Source of the DNA: Paenibacillus sp. RUD330
Lineage (GTDB): Bacteria; Bacillota; Bacilli; Paenibacillales; Paenibacillaceae
Assembly: GCF_002243345.2 (NCBI RefSeq)
Contig: NZ_CP022655.2
Location: 1,738,501 to 1,802,500 of the forward strand
DNA length: 64,000 bases
Direction of reading: 5' to 3'
Shown: positions 39,942-47,953 of the stretch, piece after piece
Position numbering within the stretch: position 1 is the first letter of the stretch
Layout of the letters: the number at the start of each line of letters is the position of its first letter
The notes under the pieces: model-generated
Seen by the model: only the letters and a program-made list of their open reading frames with translations
Told to the model about the DNA's origin: nothing
The model's database searches: none
Program-made: the position numbers and the translations under genes

Positions 39942-40981
39942 TGCAGGGCGGCAAATCCGTCCGCCAAGGGACGGGAGGACAGGGCGGCAGAGGAGCCGGA
40001 CAAGGAAAGACCGTGGCCGGACAAGGAAAGACCGGCAGGGCTAAGGCAGCCGGAAATATCATGCGTTCGAAGGGGAAAGGCGATGCCAGCAGCAAAGCCG
40101 GTCGAAGCCGCTATCGCAGCAGCAAGGCCGATCAAACCCGCTATCGCAGCAGCAAGGGCAAAAGCGCGGCTCATTCCGGCTGGAAGCCTCTTTCCGCCGC
40201 TGCGGTCGTGGCCGGGAGCGATTCCGGGCAGCTGGCCGAAGCGGCGGAGATCATGCGGCAGAAAGGGTTCAGCCCGGTCATTGAAATGCTCTACGGTGCC
40301 GGCAGCCGAATTGGCGGAGACGCGGGGGCTGAAGCTTCGGACCGGTCCGGAGCTGCCGCACGCCATCTCGTTCCCGATGCCCGTCATGTCCATGAAGCGC
40401 TGGCGGCTGGTTCCGTCCATGCGGCCGCCTCGGAGAGGGATGCCGTCCTGTATGCGGATGCCGGACTCGGAGCCGATACGGTTGCCCGGCTTCCGGCGCA
40501 GGCTCTGGTTGCGAAAGCCGCTTCCTCCCGCCGGCCTTGCGCCGCGGTTCTGTCAAGCACAAGCGGCGCGATCCCGTTCTCGAGCTGGAGCAAGTCCATG
40601 GTTTTGAGCGCCTTCATGCACTGGTCGCTCGGAGGCGAGTCGAGAAGCTTCGCGTCGATGGAACGGGCCGTATTCGCTCTGAACCGCAAAGCCCTGGAGC
40701 TGCTAGAAGGAGATGCTCTTGCCGATCCGGCCGAAGCATTGGCGACGCTGCTGGCGGCCGGGGGGACGGCTGCCGCGGTATCGGCGCCGGCAGCCGCTGC
40801 GGGAAGCGCGCGCGCATGGAAGCCGCTCCCGGAGGAGGGCGCCCGCTACGCCCAAGCCGTTGTACGGATTCTCGACAGGAAAGGCGGACCAAGATCCGCC
40901 TTCCCGGATTACGACCGCCGCCGCGATGTTGCGGTGAAAGAGTCCGATCAGCTCATTTGCTTGAAAGAAGAGAAGGAGTGA
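39938..40981 (+). CDS. GT2-like protein lacking catalytic residues, basic N-terminal tail
   Basis: 347 residues. The first about 80 are a repeat-like Lys/Arg/Gly/Ser run with RSRYRSSKADQTRYRSSKGK, and are surely disordered. The remainder aligns by eye to the preceding GT2 enzyme block by block (AAVVAGSDSGQLAEAAEIM to LIVVANGSTDGSAEAAE; DAVLYADAGLGADTVARLP to EILLFLDGDMVLSAAKLRP; SSTSGAIPFSSWSKSMVLS to NDYSGPVHTSRVHPVVLAK; ASMERAVFALNRKALELL to AVPHAMSRRALAVIG). But the DxD metal site is absent (ADAG). I infer a paralogue that lost catalysis and acts as a partner. Without that reading it is simply unknown. Confidence 0.6.
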   Translation: MMQGGKSVRQGTGGQGGRGAGQGKTVAGQGKTGRAKAAGNIMRSKGKGDASSKAGRSRYRSSKADQTRYRSSKGKSAAHSGWKPLSAAAVVAGSDSGQLAEAAEIMRQKGFSPVIEMLYGAGSRIGGDAGAEASDRSGAAARHLVPDARHVHEALAAGSVHAAASERDAVLYADAGLGADTVARLPAQALVAKAASSRRPCAAVLSSTSGAIPFSSWSKSMVLSAFMHWSLGGESRSFASMERAVFALNRKALELLEGDALADPAEALATLLAAGGTAAAVSAPAAAAGSARAWKPLPEEGARYAQAVVRILDRKGGPRSAFPDYDRRRDVAVKESDQLICLKEEKE

Positions 40982-40988
40982 ACGTCTG

Positions 40989-41720
40989 TTGAAAGCCATT
41001 CTGCTTGCAGGAGGAACCGGTACCCGGCTGATGCCGCTGACGGGACTGATGAACAAACACTTGCTCCCAGTGTACAACTATCCGATGATCCACTACGCGG
41101 TGCATACGCTCGCGGCGGCGGGAGCGGATGAAATTCTCTTCATTACGGGCCGCCGTTCGGCTGGAATGTTCATTGAGTATTTCGGCGGCGGCCGCGATCA
41201 CGGGGCATCGATAACCTATCTGATCCAGGAGGAAGCGGGGGGCATCGCCCAAGCTCTTGAGCTGGCGAAGCCATATGTCGGCAAGGAAGAGAAGTTCCTG
41301 ATGCTGCTTGGCGACAATCTGGTCGACGACTCCCTCAAGCCCTTCGTAGAGGCTTACGAGAAAGAGGCTGCCGGAAGCGCGATGGTACTGCTCAAGGAGG
41401 TTCCCGATCCGGAAAGGTACGGGGTGCCGGTATTCGATGAAGGCGGAAGGATACTCCGAATCGAGGAGAAGCCGGCTGCTCCCGCATGCAGCTTCAGCGT
41501 CACCGGCATTTATCTCTACGACGGGAGCGTCTTCGATGTCGTCGCCTCGATCGCTCCTTCAGGAAGAGGAGAGCTTGAAATCACGGACGTCAACAATGTC
41601 TATGCGGCCGCCGGCAAGCTGACGCATGCGATGCTGCAGGGCTGGTGGGCGGATGCCGGGACGTTCGACTCGCTTCTTGAAGCGGCCCAGCACAAGAAGG
41701 CTGGAGAGGGACAGGAATGA
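40989..41720 (+). CDS. Sugar-1-phosphate nucleotidyltransferase, RfbA/RmlA-like
   Basis: Activates a sugar-1-phosphate to an NDP-sugar. 243 residues: LAGGTGTRLMPLT nucleotide-binding loop, NKHLLPVYNYPMIHYAV with the catalytic lysine, LGDNLVDD metal site, EEKPAAPACSFSVTGIYLYD and the C-terminal GWWADAGTFDSLLEA. RmlA is usually about 290 residues; this short form lacks the C-terminal allosteric helix, as do many surface-glycan relatives. The nucleotide cannot be told by eye, though dTDP-glucose is the commonest product. TTG 40989 has AAGGAG nine bases upstream. Confidence 0.85.
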   Translation: MKAILLAGGTGTRLMPLTGLMNKHLLPVYNYPMIHYAVHTLAAAGADEILFITGRRSAGMFIEYFGGGRDHGASITYLIQEEAGGIAQALELAKPYVGKEEKFLMLLGDNLVDDSLKPFVEAYEKEAAGSAMVLLKEVPDPERYGVPVFDEGGRILRIEEKPAAPACSFSVTGIYLYDGSVFDVVASIAPSGRGELEITDVNNVYAAAGKLTHAMLQGWWADAGTFDSLLEAAQHKKAGEGQE

Positions 41721-41772
41721 GAGCCGGTTCCCGGAGCGGCTTTGCAAGCGGGGCTATGGAGGCCGCAGCTCC

Positions 41773-43215
41773 ATGAGCGTGCGGCGCGGCGCTTTCCAAG
41801 CCGCTCCTTCAGCCGTTAAGGATGCGATGGGCAGGGTCCCGTCCATGACGTCGGCAGCGGCAGATGCGGCGGCGGATGGGCCAGAGGCGGCGCCGCAGAC
41901 GCCCTCCCCCGGATGGCGGGAAGGCTATGAGCGCGGCTTCGAGGCCGGGCAGGCCGCCTTGGGACAGCCATGGCCGGGCACGAGCATCATCATTCCGACC
42001 TACAACAAGCGGGACTACCTGGTCCGCTGCCTCGACAGCATCCGGAGGCATACGCCGGAGCCATACGAAATCATAGTCGTAGACAATGCCTCGGCGGACG
42101 GAACGGCCGCCATGCTGGAGAACTATTCGCTGATGCTTGGCGCGGGCAAGCTCCGCTTCCGGGTCATGGACCGCAATCTCGGCTTTGCGGGAGCGGTCAA
42201 CCGCGGCCTCATGATGGCCAGAGGCGACAGGCTGCTGCTGCTCAACAACGACACGCTGGTGACGGAGCGCTGGCTGGATAATCTGACAGCCTGCCTGGAA
42301 AGGAGCCCCTCCGCCGGCATCGTCGGCCCCGTCACCAACTTCATCAGCGGCAGCCAGCGCGTGAAGGTTCCCTATCGTTCGATCCAGGGGATGAATGCCT
42401 GGGCCCGAAGCCGCAACAAGCCGGATCCGCGGCGGTGGAAAGAGACGGCGAGACTGACCGGGTTCTGCATGCTGATGCGCCGCTCCTTATGGGAGGCGAT
42501 CGGGTACTTCGACGAGGGCTATCAGGTCGGGAACTACGAGGACGATGATTACGGCCTTCGCGCGAGGCTGCTGAGCTTGAGGCTGTACATTGCGGGAGAC
42601 TGCTTCATCCATCATTTCGGCAGCGTCACGGTGCGGGAGGAAGCCCGCATGGCGGCCATAACCGACAGCAACCGCCTCTTTTACAAGGCCAAATGGGACG
42701 ATCCGGCGGGTGTTCTCCCGGCGCTCGAGGCGAAGGGGCTGGAGCAGGCGAAGCCGGCCGGAGAGGCATCCTTCTATCCCGGCGGAGTCGCTGCGGAAGG
42801 AGCCGACGGAACGGTCTGGTGGCTGGAAAGGGGAGCTCGCTGGAAGATCGAGGGAGGCTGGGAGCTGCCATCCGTCCGCTTGGGAAGGCCAGTGCTGAGC
42901 CGATACCGCCTGGCGGCGGCAACGATCGCTTCCGGCGTCGCGGCTTCCCGCTGGAGAAGCGAGAAGTCCGCCCCGCCCCTGCCGCCGGACGGGGAAGCTT
43001 CAAACGGCGATTTTCCACCGCCCTATGCGGCATTGCTGAATGGCTTCCTTGTATATGTGGAAGAGGGACGGCGCAGGACCGTTCTCAATCCGGCGGCCGC
43101 GGAGCGCTGGGGGCTGCAGCTTAAGCCCCGTCTGCCTGAGGCGGAAGCCGCTGCTTCGCTGCTTCCTGCCGGGCTGCCGATCCTTGCTCCCCCCCTGCTG
43201 TTCCAGCGTCTATGA
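41773..43215 (+). CDS. GT2 glycosyltransferase with GxxxG array
   Basis: 480 residues. Residues 47-64 read GWREGYERGFEAGQAALG, with Gly at 47, 51, 55 and 59 (every fourth residue). Then comes a GT2 core: TSIIIPTYNKRDYLVRCLDS, IIVVDNASADGTAAML, DRNLGFAGAVNRGL, LLLNNDTLV (DxD type), LTGFCMLMRRSLWEAIGYFDEG and YEDDDYGLRARLL. It is the rhamnosyl-type family. After about 300 the protein has a 170-residue C-terminal part (FYPGGVAAEGADGTVWWLERG) of unknown fold, perhaps for acceptor binding. ATG 41773 has TGGAGG ten bases upstream; the frame runs on upstream but not as a conserved protein. Confidence 0.85.
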   Translation: MSVRRGAFQAAPSAVKDAMGRVPSMTSAAADAAADGPEAAPQTPSPGWREGYERGFEAGQAALGQPWPGTSIIIPTYNKRDYLVRCLDSIRRHTPEPYEIIVVDNASADGTAAMLENYSLMLGAGKLRFRVMDRNLGFAGAVNRGLMMARGDRLLLLNNDTLVTERWLDNLTACLERSPSAGIVGPVTNFISGSQRVKVPYRSIQGMNAWARSRNKPDPRRWKETARLTGFCMLMRRSLWEAIGYFDEGYQVGNYEDDDYGLRARLLSLRLYIAGDCFIHHFGSVTVREEARMAAITDSNRLFYKAKWDDPAGVLPALEAKGLEQAKPAGEASFYPGGVAAEGADGTVWWLERGARWKIEGGWELPSVRLGRPVLSRYRLAAATIASGVAASRWRSEKSAPPLPPDGEASNGDFPPPYAALLNGFLVYVEEGRRRTVLNPAAAERWGLQLKPRLPEAEAAASLLPAGLPILAPPLLFQRL

Positions 43216-43244
43216 AACGATGCAGCCCGGCAAGGGCCAACAAG

Positions 43245-43314
43245 CAAGTGCTCACAGGCAAGTGCTCACAGGCAAGTGCTCACAAGCAAGTGCTCACAAA
43301 CAAGGGCTCACAAG
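43245..43314 (+). repeat. Five 14-bp direct repeats between two genes
   Basis: CAAGTGCTCACAGG repeats at 43245, 43259, 43273, 43287 and 43301 with few changes and no spacers. It lies between the GT2 stop and the ribosome site of the next gene, so it can vary the leader without touching either protein. Confidence 0.92.
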
Positions 43315-43334
43315 GATTCAAAGGAGGATATTCC

Positions 43335-43661
43335 ATGAAGGCACAAAGAAGCGCCGCGAGAAAACGGCTTCCGTCCGCCCCGATCGGGCGGCGAAAAAAA
43401 GCAGCCGGTACGAAAAAAGGAAAGTCCGCAGCAAAGAAGAAGGTCCGTTCCGTCAGACGATCGCCGGCAAAAAGGCCTCGCCGCCGGCAGTCTGCTGCGC
43501 GGCGCCGAGCCGTCCATACGTTCGTGGAGCCCGCGATCATGCAGGGAAGCCCCGCTTTCCAGGCCGGATTCCAGCAGACGTACACGGAGGGGTATCAGGC
43601 TGGCTTCGGCATGGGCTATGAAGAGGGATTGCAATTCGCCTATGAAACCCAGCCGAGCTGA
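43335..43661 (+). CDS. Small, highly basic protein with C-terminal GxxxG array
   Basis: 108 residues. About the first 60 are nearly all Arg, Lys, Ala and Ser (KKAAGTKKGKSAAKKK, RRSPAKRPRRRQSAARRR). Then FVEPAIMQGSPAFQAGFQQ leads to TEGYQAGFGMGYEEGLQFAYE with Gly at 86, 90, 94 and 98. The array matches those in three neighbouring glycosyltransferases. No known family; composition recalls basic spore coat proteins such as CotG, and it could be a scaffold or the glycan acceptor. Strong ribosome site AAGGAGG, eight bases before ATG 43335, and followed by a terminator, so it closes the first glycan operon. Confidence 0.75.
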   Translation: MKAQRSAARKRLPSAPIGRRKKAAGTKKGKSAAKKKVRSVRRSPAKRPRRRQSAARRRAVHTFVEPAIMQGSPAFQAGFQQTYTEGYQAGFGMGYEEGLQFAYETQPS

Positions 43662-43676
43662 TTTCAAAGCTTCAAG

Positions 43677-43700
43677 GCCGCCGTCCGGCGGCTTTTTTTT
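43677..43700 (+). terminator. Terminator of the first glycan operon
   Basis: GCCGCC (43677-43682) pairs with GGCGGC (43687-43692), followed by eight T. Confidence 0.88.
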
Positions 43701-43867
43701 CAGCCATCGACACGGCTTCATGCGGCTCCTGTCCGGCAATCCGGGCATTCATCCATTGACGAAGCCGAATGCAGGGGAAGTTCCGCAGGCGTTCATTCTG
43801 CTAATCTAGTCATCCGCCATTTTTGGCGGCGCGAGGACAAGAGACCAAGTAGACAGCGGCCTCCGGA

Positions 43868-43876
43868 CATATAGTA
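43868..43876 (+). promoter_or_regulatory. Possible sigma-K -10 element before the CgeB-type genes
   Basis: CATATAGTA fits CATANNNTA exactly, 35 bases before ATG 43912. In B. subtilis the cge genes are read by sigma-K RNA polymerase. The -35 is not clear. Confidence 0.45.
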
Positions 43877-43911
43877 GGAGCAGAGCAAGGTCAAGAAGGG
43901 AGGCATTCGGC

Positions 43912-45015
43912 ATGCCAAGCCAGGTACCGCATACGGTTGAAGCGGGAAGGCAGGAGGGGCATCGGATCGGATTGGAGGAAGGCCGCCGGGACGGCGCCTG
44001 CCAGGCCGCGGCATCCGCCGCGCGGGTATGGACGCCCGGAGCGAGGAGAAGCATGAGCGTCATGTACGTCCCTCAAGGGTTCCCGGCGATCGACCAAGGG
44101 GTGCAGGAAGCGCTGGCGATGCACGCCGGCTCGGTTGCTGTAAGCAGTCCCGGCACCATGTTCGTCGACGCGGAGAGGCTCCGGCCGGATCTGGTGCTCG
44201 TCATGAACGGCTTGCATCACGTGTTTCCGGCCGACCAGCCCTCGCAGATCGCCGCGATCCGGAATCTGGGCATACCGGCCGCCATCTGGTTCGCGGACGA
44301 TCCCTATTTCACGAGGGAAACGAGCAGCCTGGCGTTCTGCTACGATTACGTCTTCACACACGACCTCGAGGCGGTCGATTTCTACCGCCGTCTGGGACAT
44401 CCGCAAGTCCATTACGCGCCTCTCGGCGTCAATACGGGAGTGTACCATGCCAAGCCGGTCCCGCGGAAATACCGCAGCGACGTATGCTTCATCGGCCAAG
44501 GCTTCTGGAACCGCATCAGGCTGCTGGATCAGGTGCTGCCGCAGCTGCAAGGGCTTAGAGTCGTCATCGCGGGCGGGGAGTGGGAGCGTCTGAGCCCGAG
44601 AGCCCGCAGAAGCTGCCGGCTGCTTCCCGGCTGGATGCCGATCGAGGAGACGGTCAACTACTACAACGGCGCCCGCATCGTGCTGAACATCCACCGGACG
44701 ACGGAACCGGGAGTCGACAACCACAACGACCACGGTCTCCGCGGCGCCTCCATCAATCCGAGGACGTATGAGATCTCCGCCTGCGGAACGCTGCAGATGA
44801 CCGATATCCGCGATGACCTCGGCCGTTATTACGTGCCGGGACAGGAGCTGGACACCTTTGGCGACGCAGGCGAGCTTGTCGGCAAAATACGGCATTATCT
44901 TCTTCATGAAGACCTGCGCCGAGCCGTCTCCGTGAAAGGGATGCTGCGCACGCTTCAGGAACACACTTTCGCCCGCCGCGTCGGAGATCTTCTGGATCTG
45001 CTCCCTCTGGGCTGA
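43912..45015 (+). CDS. CgeB-family glycosyltransferase 1 with N-terminal GxxxG array
   Basis: Likely spore-surface glycosyltransferase of the CgeB/DUF3880 type. 367 residues. Residues 12-28 are a Gly-every-fourth array (GRQEGHRIGLEEGRRDG; Gly 12, 16, 20, 24, 28). Then a GT-B enzyme: DLVLVMNGLHHVFP, AIWFADDPYFTRET, YDYVFTHDLEAVDFYRRLG, HYAPLGVNTGVYH, DVCFIGQGFWNR, and the donor end NPRTYEISACGTLQMTD with REDL-type (IRDDLGRYYVPG). GGGAGG precedes the ATG. Opens the second glycan operon and is a paralogue of the next gene. Confidence 0.85.
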   Translation: MPSQVPHTVEAGRQEGHRIGLEEGRRDGACQAAASAARVWTPGARRSMSVMYVPQGFPAIDQGVQEALAMHAGSVAVSSPGTMFVDAERLRPDLVLVMNGLHHVFPADQPSQIAAIRNLGIPAAIWFADDPYFTRETSSLAFCYDYVFTHDLEAVDFYRRLGHPQVHYAPLGVNTGVYHAKPVPRKYRSDVCFIGQGFWNRIRLLDQVLPQLQGLRVVIAGGEWERLSPRARRSCRLLPGWMPIEETVNYYNGARIVLNIHRTTEPGVDNHNDHGLRGASINPRTYEISACGTLQMTDIRDDLGRYYVPGQELDTFGDAGELVGKIRHYLLHEDLRRAVSVKGMLRTLQEHTFARRVGDLLDLLPLG

Positions 45016-45052
45016 CGGCGTGAGAGCTGCAATCAAAAGAGGAGGACTAAAG

Positions 45053-46240
45053 TTGGCAGTTAAATCCCTGCGCAAGGGCAGGCGCGCAGCCAGACATGCG
45101 CCTTCCCGCGCAAGCAAGAAGCGCGTCCTGCAACCCGTCGCCCCGATGCTTCCGAATCCGGAGCTGGAAAGGGGCAGGGCAGCAGGCTACGCGACTGGAC
45201 AGGAGCATGGCCGCTGGTTCGGCAAATGCGAGGCCGGCCTTTCCCTGGTGAGCTACGCGCCCCCCGTGTTCCCGATTCATGTCATGTTCATCGCTACCGC
45301 AAAAGGATATCCGTACTCTCCCCTGGATGCCTCCATCGCCGATTCGCTCCGATCGATGACGTCCAGGCTGAGCATGAGCGACACGCTTCAAAATTACGTT
45401 CAGCAGGCCGAAGCGCTGCGGCCCGACGCGGTGATCTTCCTGGACGGCCTGCAGGTTCCGGTCGAGAAGGTCGACGCCATCCGGGCGCTCGGCATCCGGA
45501 CGGCCGTCTGGTTCACGGATGATCCCTATTATTCCGACATCACCCGCAAGCTCGCCCCGCATTACGACTTCGTCTTCACGCTGGAGAAAAACTGCGTCGA
45601 GTTCTACCGCAGGCTCGGATGCCCCAACGTCCATTACCTTCCGCTGGGCGTCAATCCCGACGAATTCCGCCCCCGCAATCCCGATCTGTCCCTCCGCAGG
45701 GAAATCAGCTTCGTCGGATCCGCCTATCACAAGCGCGTCGACTTCTTCGACCAGATCACGCCTTACCTCGCCACTCGCGATATCATCATCTCCGGTCTCT
45801 GGTGGGAGCGGCTGCGCGATTATCCGCTCCTCTCCTCCCGCATCCGTGCGGGCCACTGGATGGGACCGCTGGAGACGGCGGCGACGTACAACGGCGCCAA
45901 GATCGTCATCAACATGCATCGTGCCCATGACGACGAAACGTTCAACAGCAACAGCGAGATGATCACCGCGGTTTCCCCCAATCCCCGCACGTTCGAAATA
46001 GCCGCCTGCGGCACCCTCCAGCTGACGGACGTCAGGGAAGATTTGGCCAGCTTCTATACACCGGGGGTGGAGATCGCCACCTATTCCTCGCCGCAGGAAA
46101 TGGTCGAGAAGATCGATTATTACCTCCAGCACGAGCAAGAGAGGCAGGACATCGCGCTGCGCTCCATGCACCGGACGATGAAGGAGCATACCTACTCGCA
46201 TCGGCTGAACTACATGCTGGCGACGATGTTTCCATCCTGA
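45053..46240 (+). CDS. CgeB-family glycosyltransferase 2 with basic tail and GxxxG array
   Basis: 395 residues, paralogue of the gene before it. Residues 4-24 are basic (KSLRKGRRAARHAPSRASKKR). Residues 41-57 repeat the glycine array (GRAAGYATGQEHGRWFG; Gly 41, 45, 49, 53, 57). The GT-B core has AVIFLDGLQVP, AVWFTDDPYYSD, YDFVFTLEKNCVEFYRRLG, HYLPLGVNPDEF, ISFVGSAYHKRVDFFD and NPRTFEIAACGTLQLTD. TTG 45053 has GGAGG seven bases upstream and is preferred to the more distant GTG at 45020. Two CgeB-type enzymes in a row suggest two successive sugar additions. Confidence 0.85.
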   Translation: MAVKSLRKGRRAARHAPSRASKKRVLQPVAPMLPNPELERGRAAGYATGQEHGRWFGKCEAGLSLVSYAPPVFPIHVMFIATAKGYPYSPLDASIADSLRSMTSRLSMSDTLQNYVQQAEALRPDAVIFLDGLQVPVEKVDAIRALGIRTAVWFTDDPYYSDITRKLAPHYDFVFTLEKNCVEFYRRLGCPNVHYLPLGVNPDEFRPRNPDLSLRREISFVGSAYHKRVDFFDQITPYLATRDIIISGLWWERLRDYPLLSSRIRAGHWMGPLETAATYNGAKIVINMHRAHDDETFNSNSEMITAVSPNPRTFEIAACGTLQLTDVREDLASFYTPGVEIATYSSPQEMVEKIDYYLQHEQERQDIALRSMHRTMKEHTYSHRLNYMLATMFPS

Positions 46241-46273
46241 TGCGCCGGCTTCGGACCGAAGGGGGTGAAGAAA

Positions 46274-47881
46274 TTGATTTCGAACCCGACCATCCTGTTC
46301 TTTTCCCATATATGCAGTCCTGACGCGATAACGGGAGCCGAGAAGCTGCTGCTGCTCACGATGACAGAGCTGGCCGGAGCGGCTGCATGCATTCTGGCCG
46401 TGCCCGAGGAAGGCATCCTGTCGGCAAGGGCGAGAGCGGCCGGAATAAAGGTGCATGTCACGGGCGCGGTCCCGATCTACTATTCCATGTATCAAGCCCA
46501 TCCTGCCATCCTGGAGGAAGTTTCCGGAGGCGTCCACAGCCCCGGCATGGAGTCGCTGTACCGTCTTCTCATCGCCGTGAAGCCGCATGCGGTATGGGTC
46601 AACACCTGCGTTCACCCCCTGCCAGCCATCGCGGCGACGCGGCTCGGAGTGCCGGTCATCTGGTGTTTGACGGAGACGATGAGGACGTCGGCAGGGACCG
46701 GCAGCGTACAGGAGCTGATGGAAGCCCATACCGACCTGCTGGTCGGAATCTCCGCCTCGACGTTGTCGCCGATCCATTTCCCGAGCTTGCTCGCGAAATC
46801 GTCCGTCCTCTATCCGGCGGTCGACGGCTCGGATTTCGAGCCATGGACCTGGACATCCAGACGGGCGAGGCGAAGGGCCGAGCTGAATGTGGCCGAACAT
46901 CAATGCCTGATCGGCTTCATCGCTTCCCATCTCTATGAGAATAAAGGCCTCGACCACTTCATGGCGATGGCTCTGCATGTCGGAGCCAGCCATCCCGATG
47001 CGGTGTTCGCGGTGACCGGCAATCCGGTCGATCCGCCTTATCTGGAGCGATGCCTCCACATGGCGGCTTCCTCCGGCATGGCGGACCGGTTCCGCTGGCT
47101 GCCCTTCGAGACGGACATCCGCAACGCCTATCCTGCGCTCGATATTCTGGTCGTACCGAGCATTGTGGAGGAAGGCTTCGGGATGACGGCGCTGGAAGGG
47201 ATGATGTTCGGAAAGCCTGTCGTCGCGTACGCATCGGGAGGACTAGCCGAAATCATGCGCGCGACGGGAAATGCGGAGCGTCTGGCCGCCGCGGGCAATC
47301 CATACGAGCTGGCTGCGCTCGTCTCGCAGCTGACCGCGAACATGCCGCTGCGGCTGGCTGTCGCCGCAAGGAGCGGAGCGGCCGCTCTGGAGGTTTTCGG
47401 CTTGCCGGCCTACCGCAGCCGGCTGACCGAGCGGATCCGGCAGCTGCAGCTGTCCGGCCTGACTTCGCCGCGCATCGTTCACGGAAGCGGCGGACAGGTA
47501 TGCGAGTTGAAGAATTGGCAGCTGCGCCCGTTCCGCAGCCCGCAAGCATTGGCGGAAGCCGGTTATGCTCACCAAGCGCAGCAGGAGATGCCCGATGCGG
47601 TGCTGGCCTTGCTTGGCCAGGGCGAGCCGATCGGCTCGGATCCGCCGCCGCAGGAGGAAATGGCGCCGCCGGCCGGGCATGCCCGAGCGGCTTCCCGGCG
47701 GGCTTCCTCGGGAAGCCGCCGCGCGAGCCGCCGCAGGAAAGGGCGGGGCAGACGCAAGGGCGGGATGAGGCTGCGCAAGGGAAGGGCGCTCTCCGCCGGC
47801 CGATCGTCTCGCAGGAAAGCGGGCCGCCGCCGGGCAGGCGGCGGCAAGCGCCGGCGTTCCGCAGGCAAGAAGCGGCGCTGA
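46274..47881 (+). CDS. GT4 glycosyltransferase with long basic C-terminal tail
   Basis: 535 residues. GT-B core: TILFFSHICSPDAITGAEKLL, ETMRTSAGTG, LYPAVDGSDF, IGFIASHLYENKGLDHFMAMAL, GNPVDPPYLERC and the donor motif PSIVEEGFGMTALEGMMFGKP. After about residue 400 it becomes linker, and the last about 65 residues are almost only Arg, Lys, Ser, Gly and Ala (RRKGRGRRKGGMRLRKGRA ... GGGKRRRSAGKKRR). The tail resembles the small basic protein at 43335. TTG 46274 is preferred because GGGGGTGA is six bases upstream; GTG 46265 would have no spacing. Confidence 0.82.
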   Translation: MISNPTILFFSHICSPDAITGAEKLLLLTMTELAGAAACILAVPEEGILSARARAAGIKVHVTGAVPIYYSMYQAHPAILEEVSGGVHSPGMESLYRLLIAVKPHAVWVNTCVHPLPAIAATRLGVPVIWCLTETMRTSAGTGSVQELMEAHTDLLVGISASTLSPIHFPSLLAKSSVLYPAVDGSDFEPWTWTSRRARRRAELNVAEHQCLIGFIASHLYENKGLDHFMAMALHVGASHPDAVFAVTGNPVDPPYLERCLHMAASSGMADRFRWLPFETDIRNAYPALDILVVPSIVEEGFGMTALEGMMFGKPVVAYASGGLAEIMRATGNAERLAAAGNPYELAALVSQLTANMPLRLAVAARSGAAALEVFGLPAYRSRLTERIRQLQLSGLTSPRIVHGSGGQVCELKNWQLRPFRSPQALAEAGYAHQAQQEMPDAVLALLGQGEPIGSDPPPQEEMAPPAGHARAASRRASSGSRRASRRRKGRGRRKGGMRLRKGRALSAGRSSRRKAGRRRAGGGKRRRSAGKKRR

Positions 47882-47953
47882 GCGCAAGTGCATGCCGGCA
47901 GCCTGACGGGGGCTGTCCGGCAAATTACGAGGGCAGAAAGGCGGGACTATGAC

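Noticed and set aside
43245-43314. Possible CRISPR array
   Set aside because: 14-bp units without spacers and no cas genes; a plain tandem repeat.
45047-47059. 670-codon minus-strand frame opposite to the CgeB-type 2 and GT4 genes
   Set aside because: No motifs, and both plus-strand genes are well supported.
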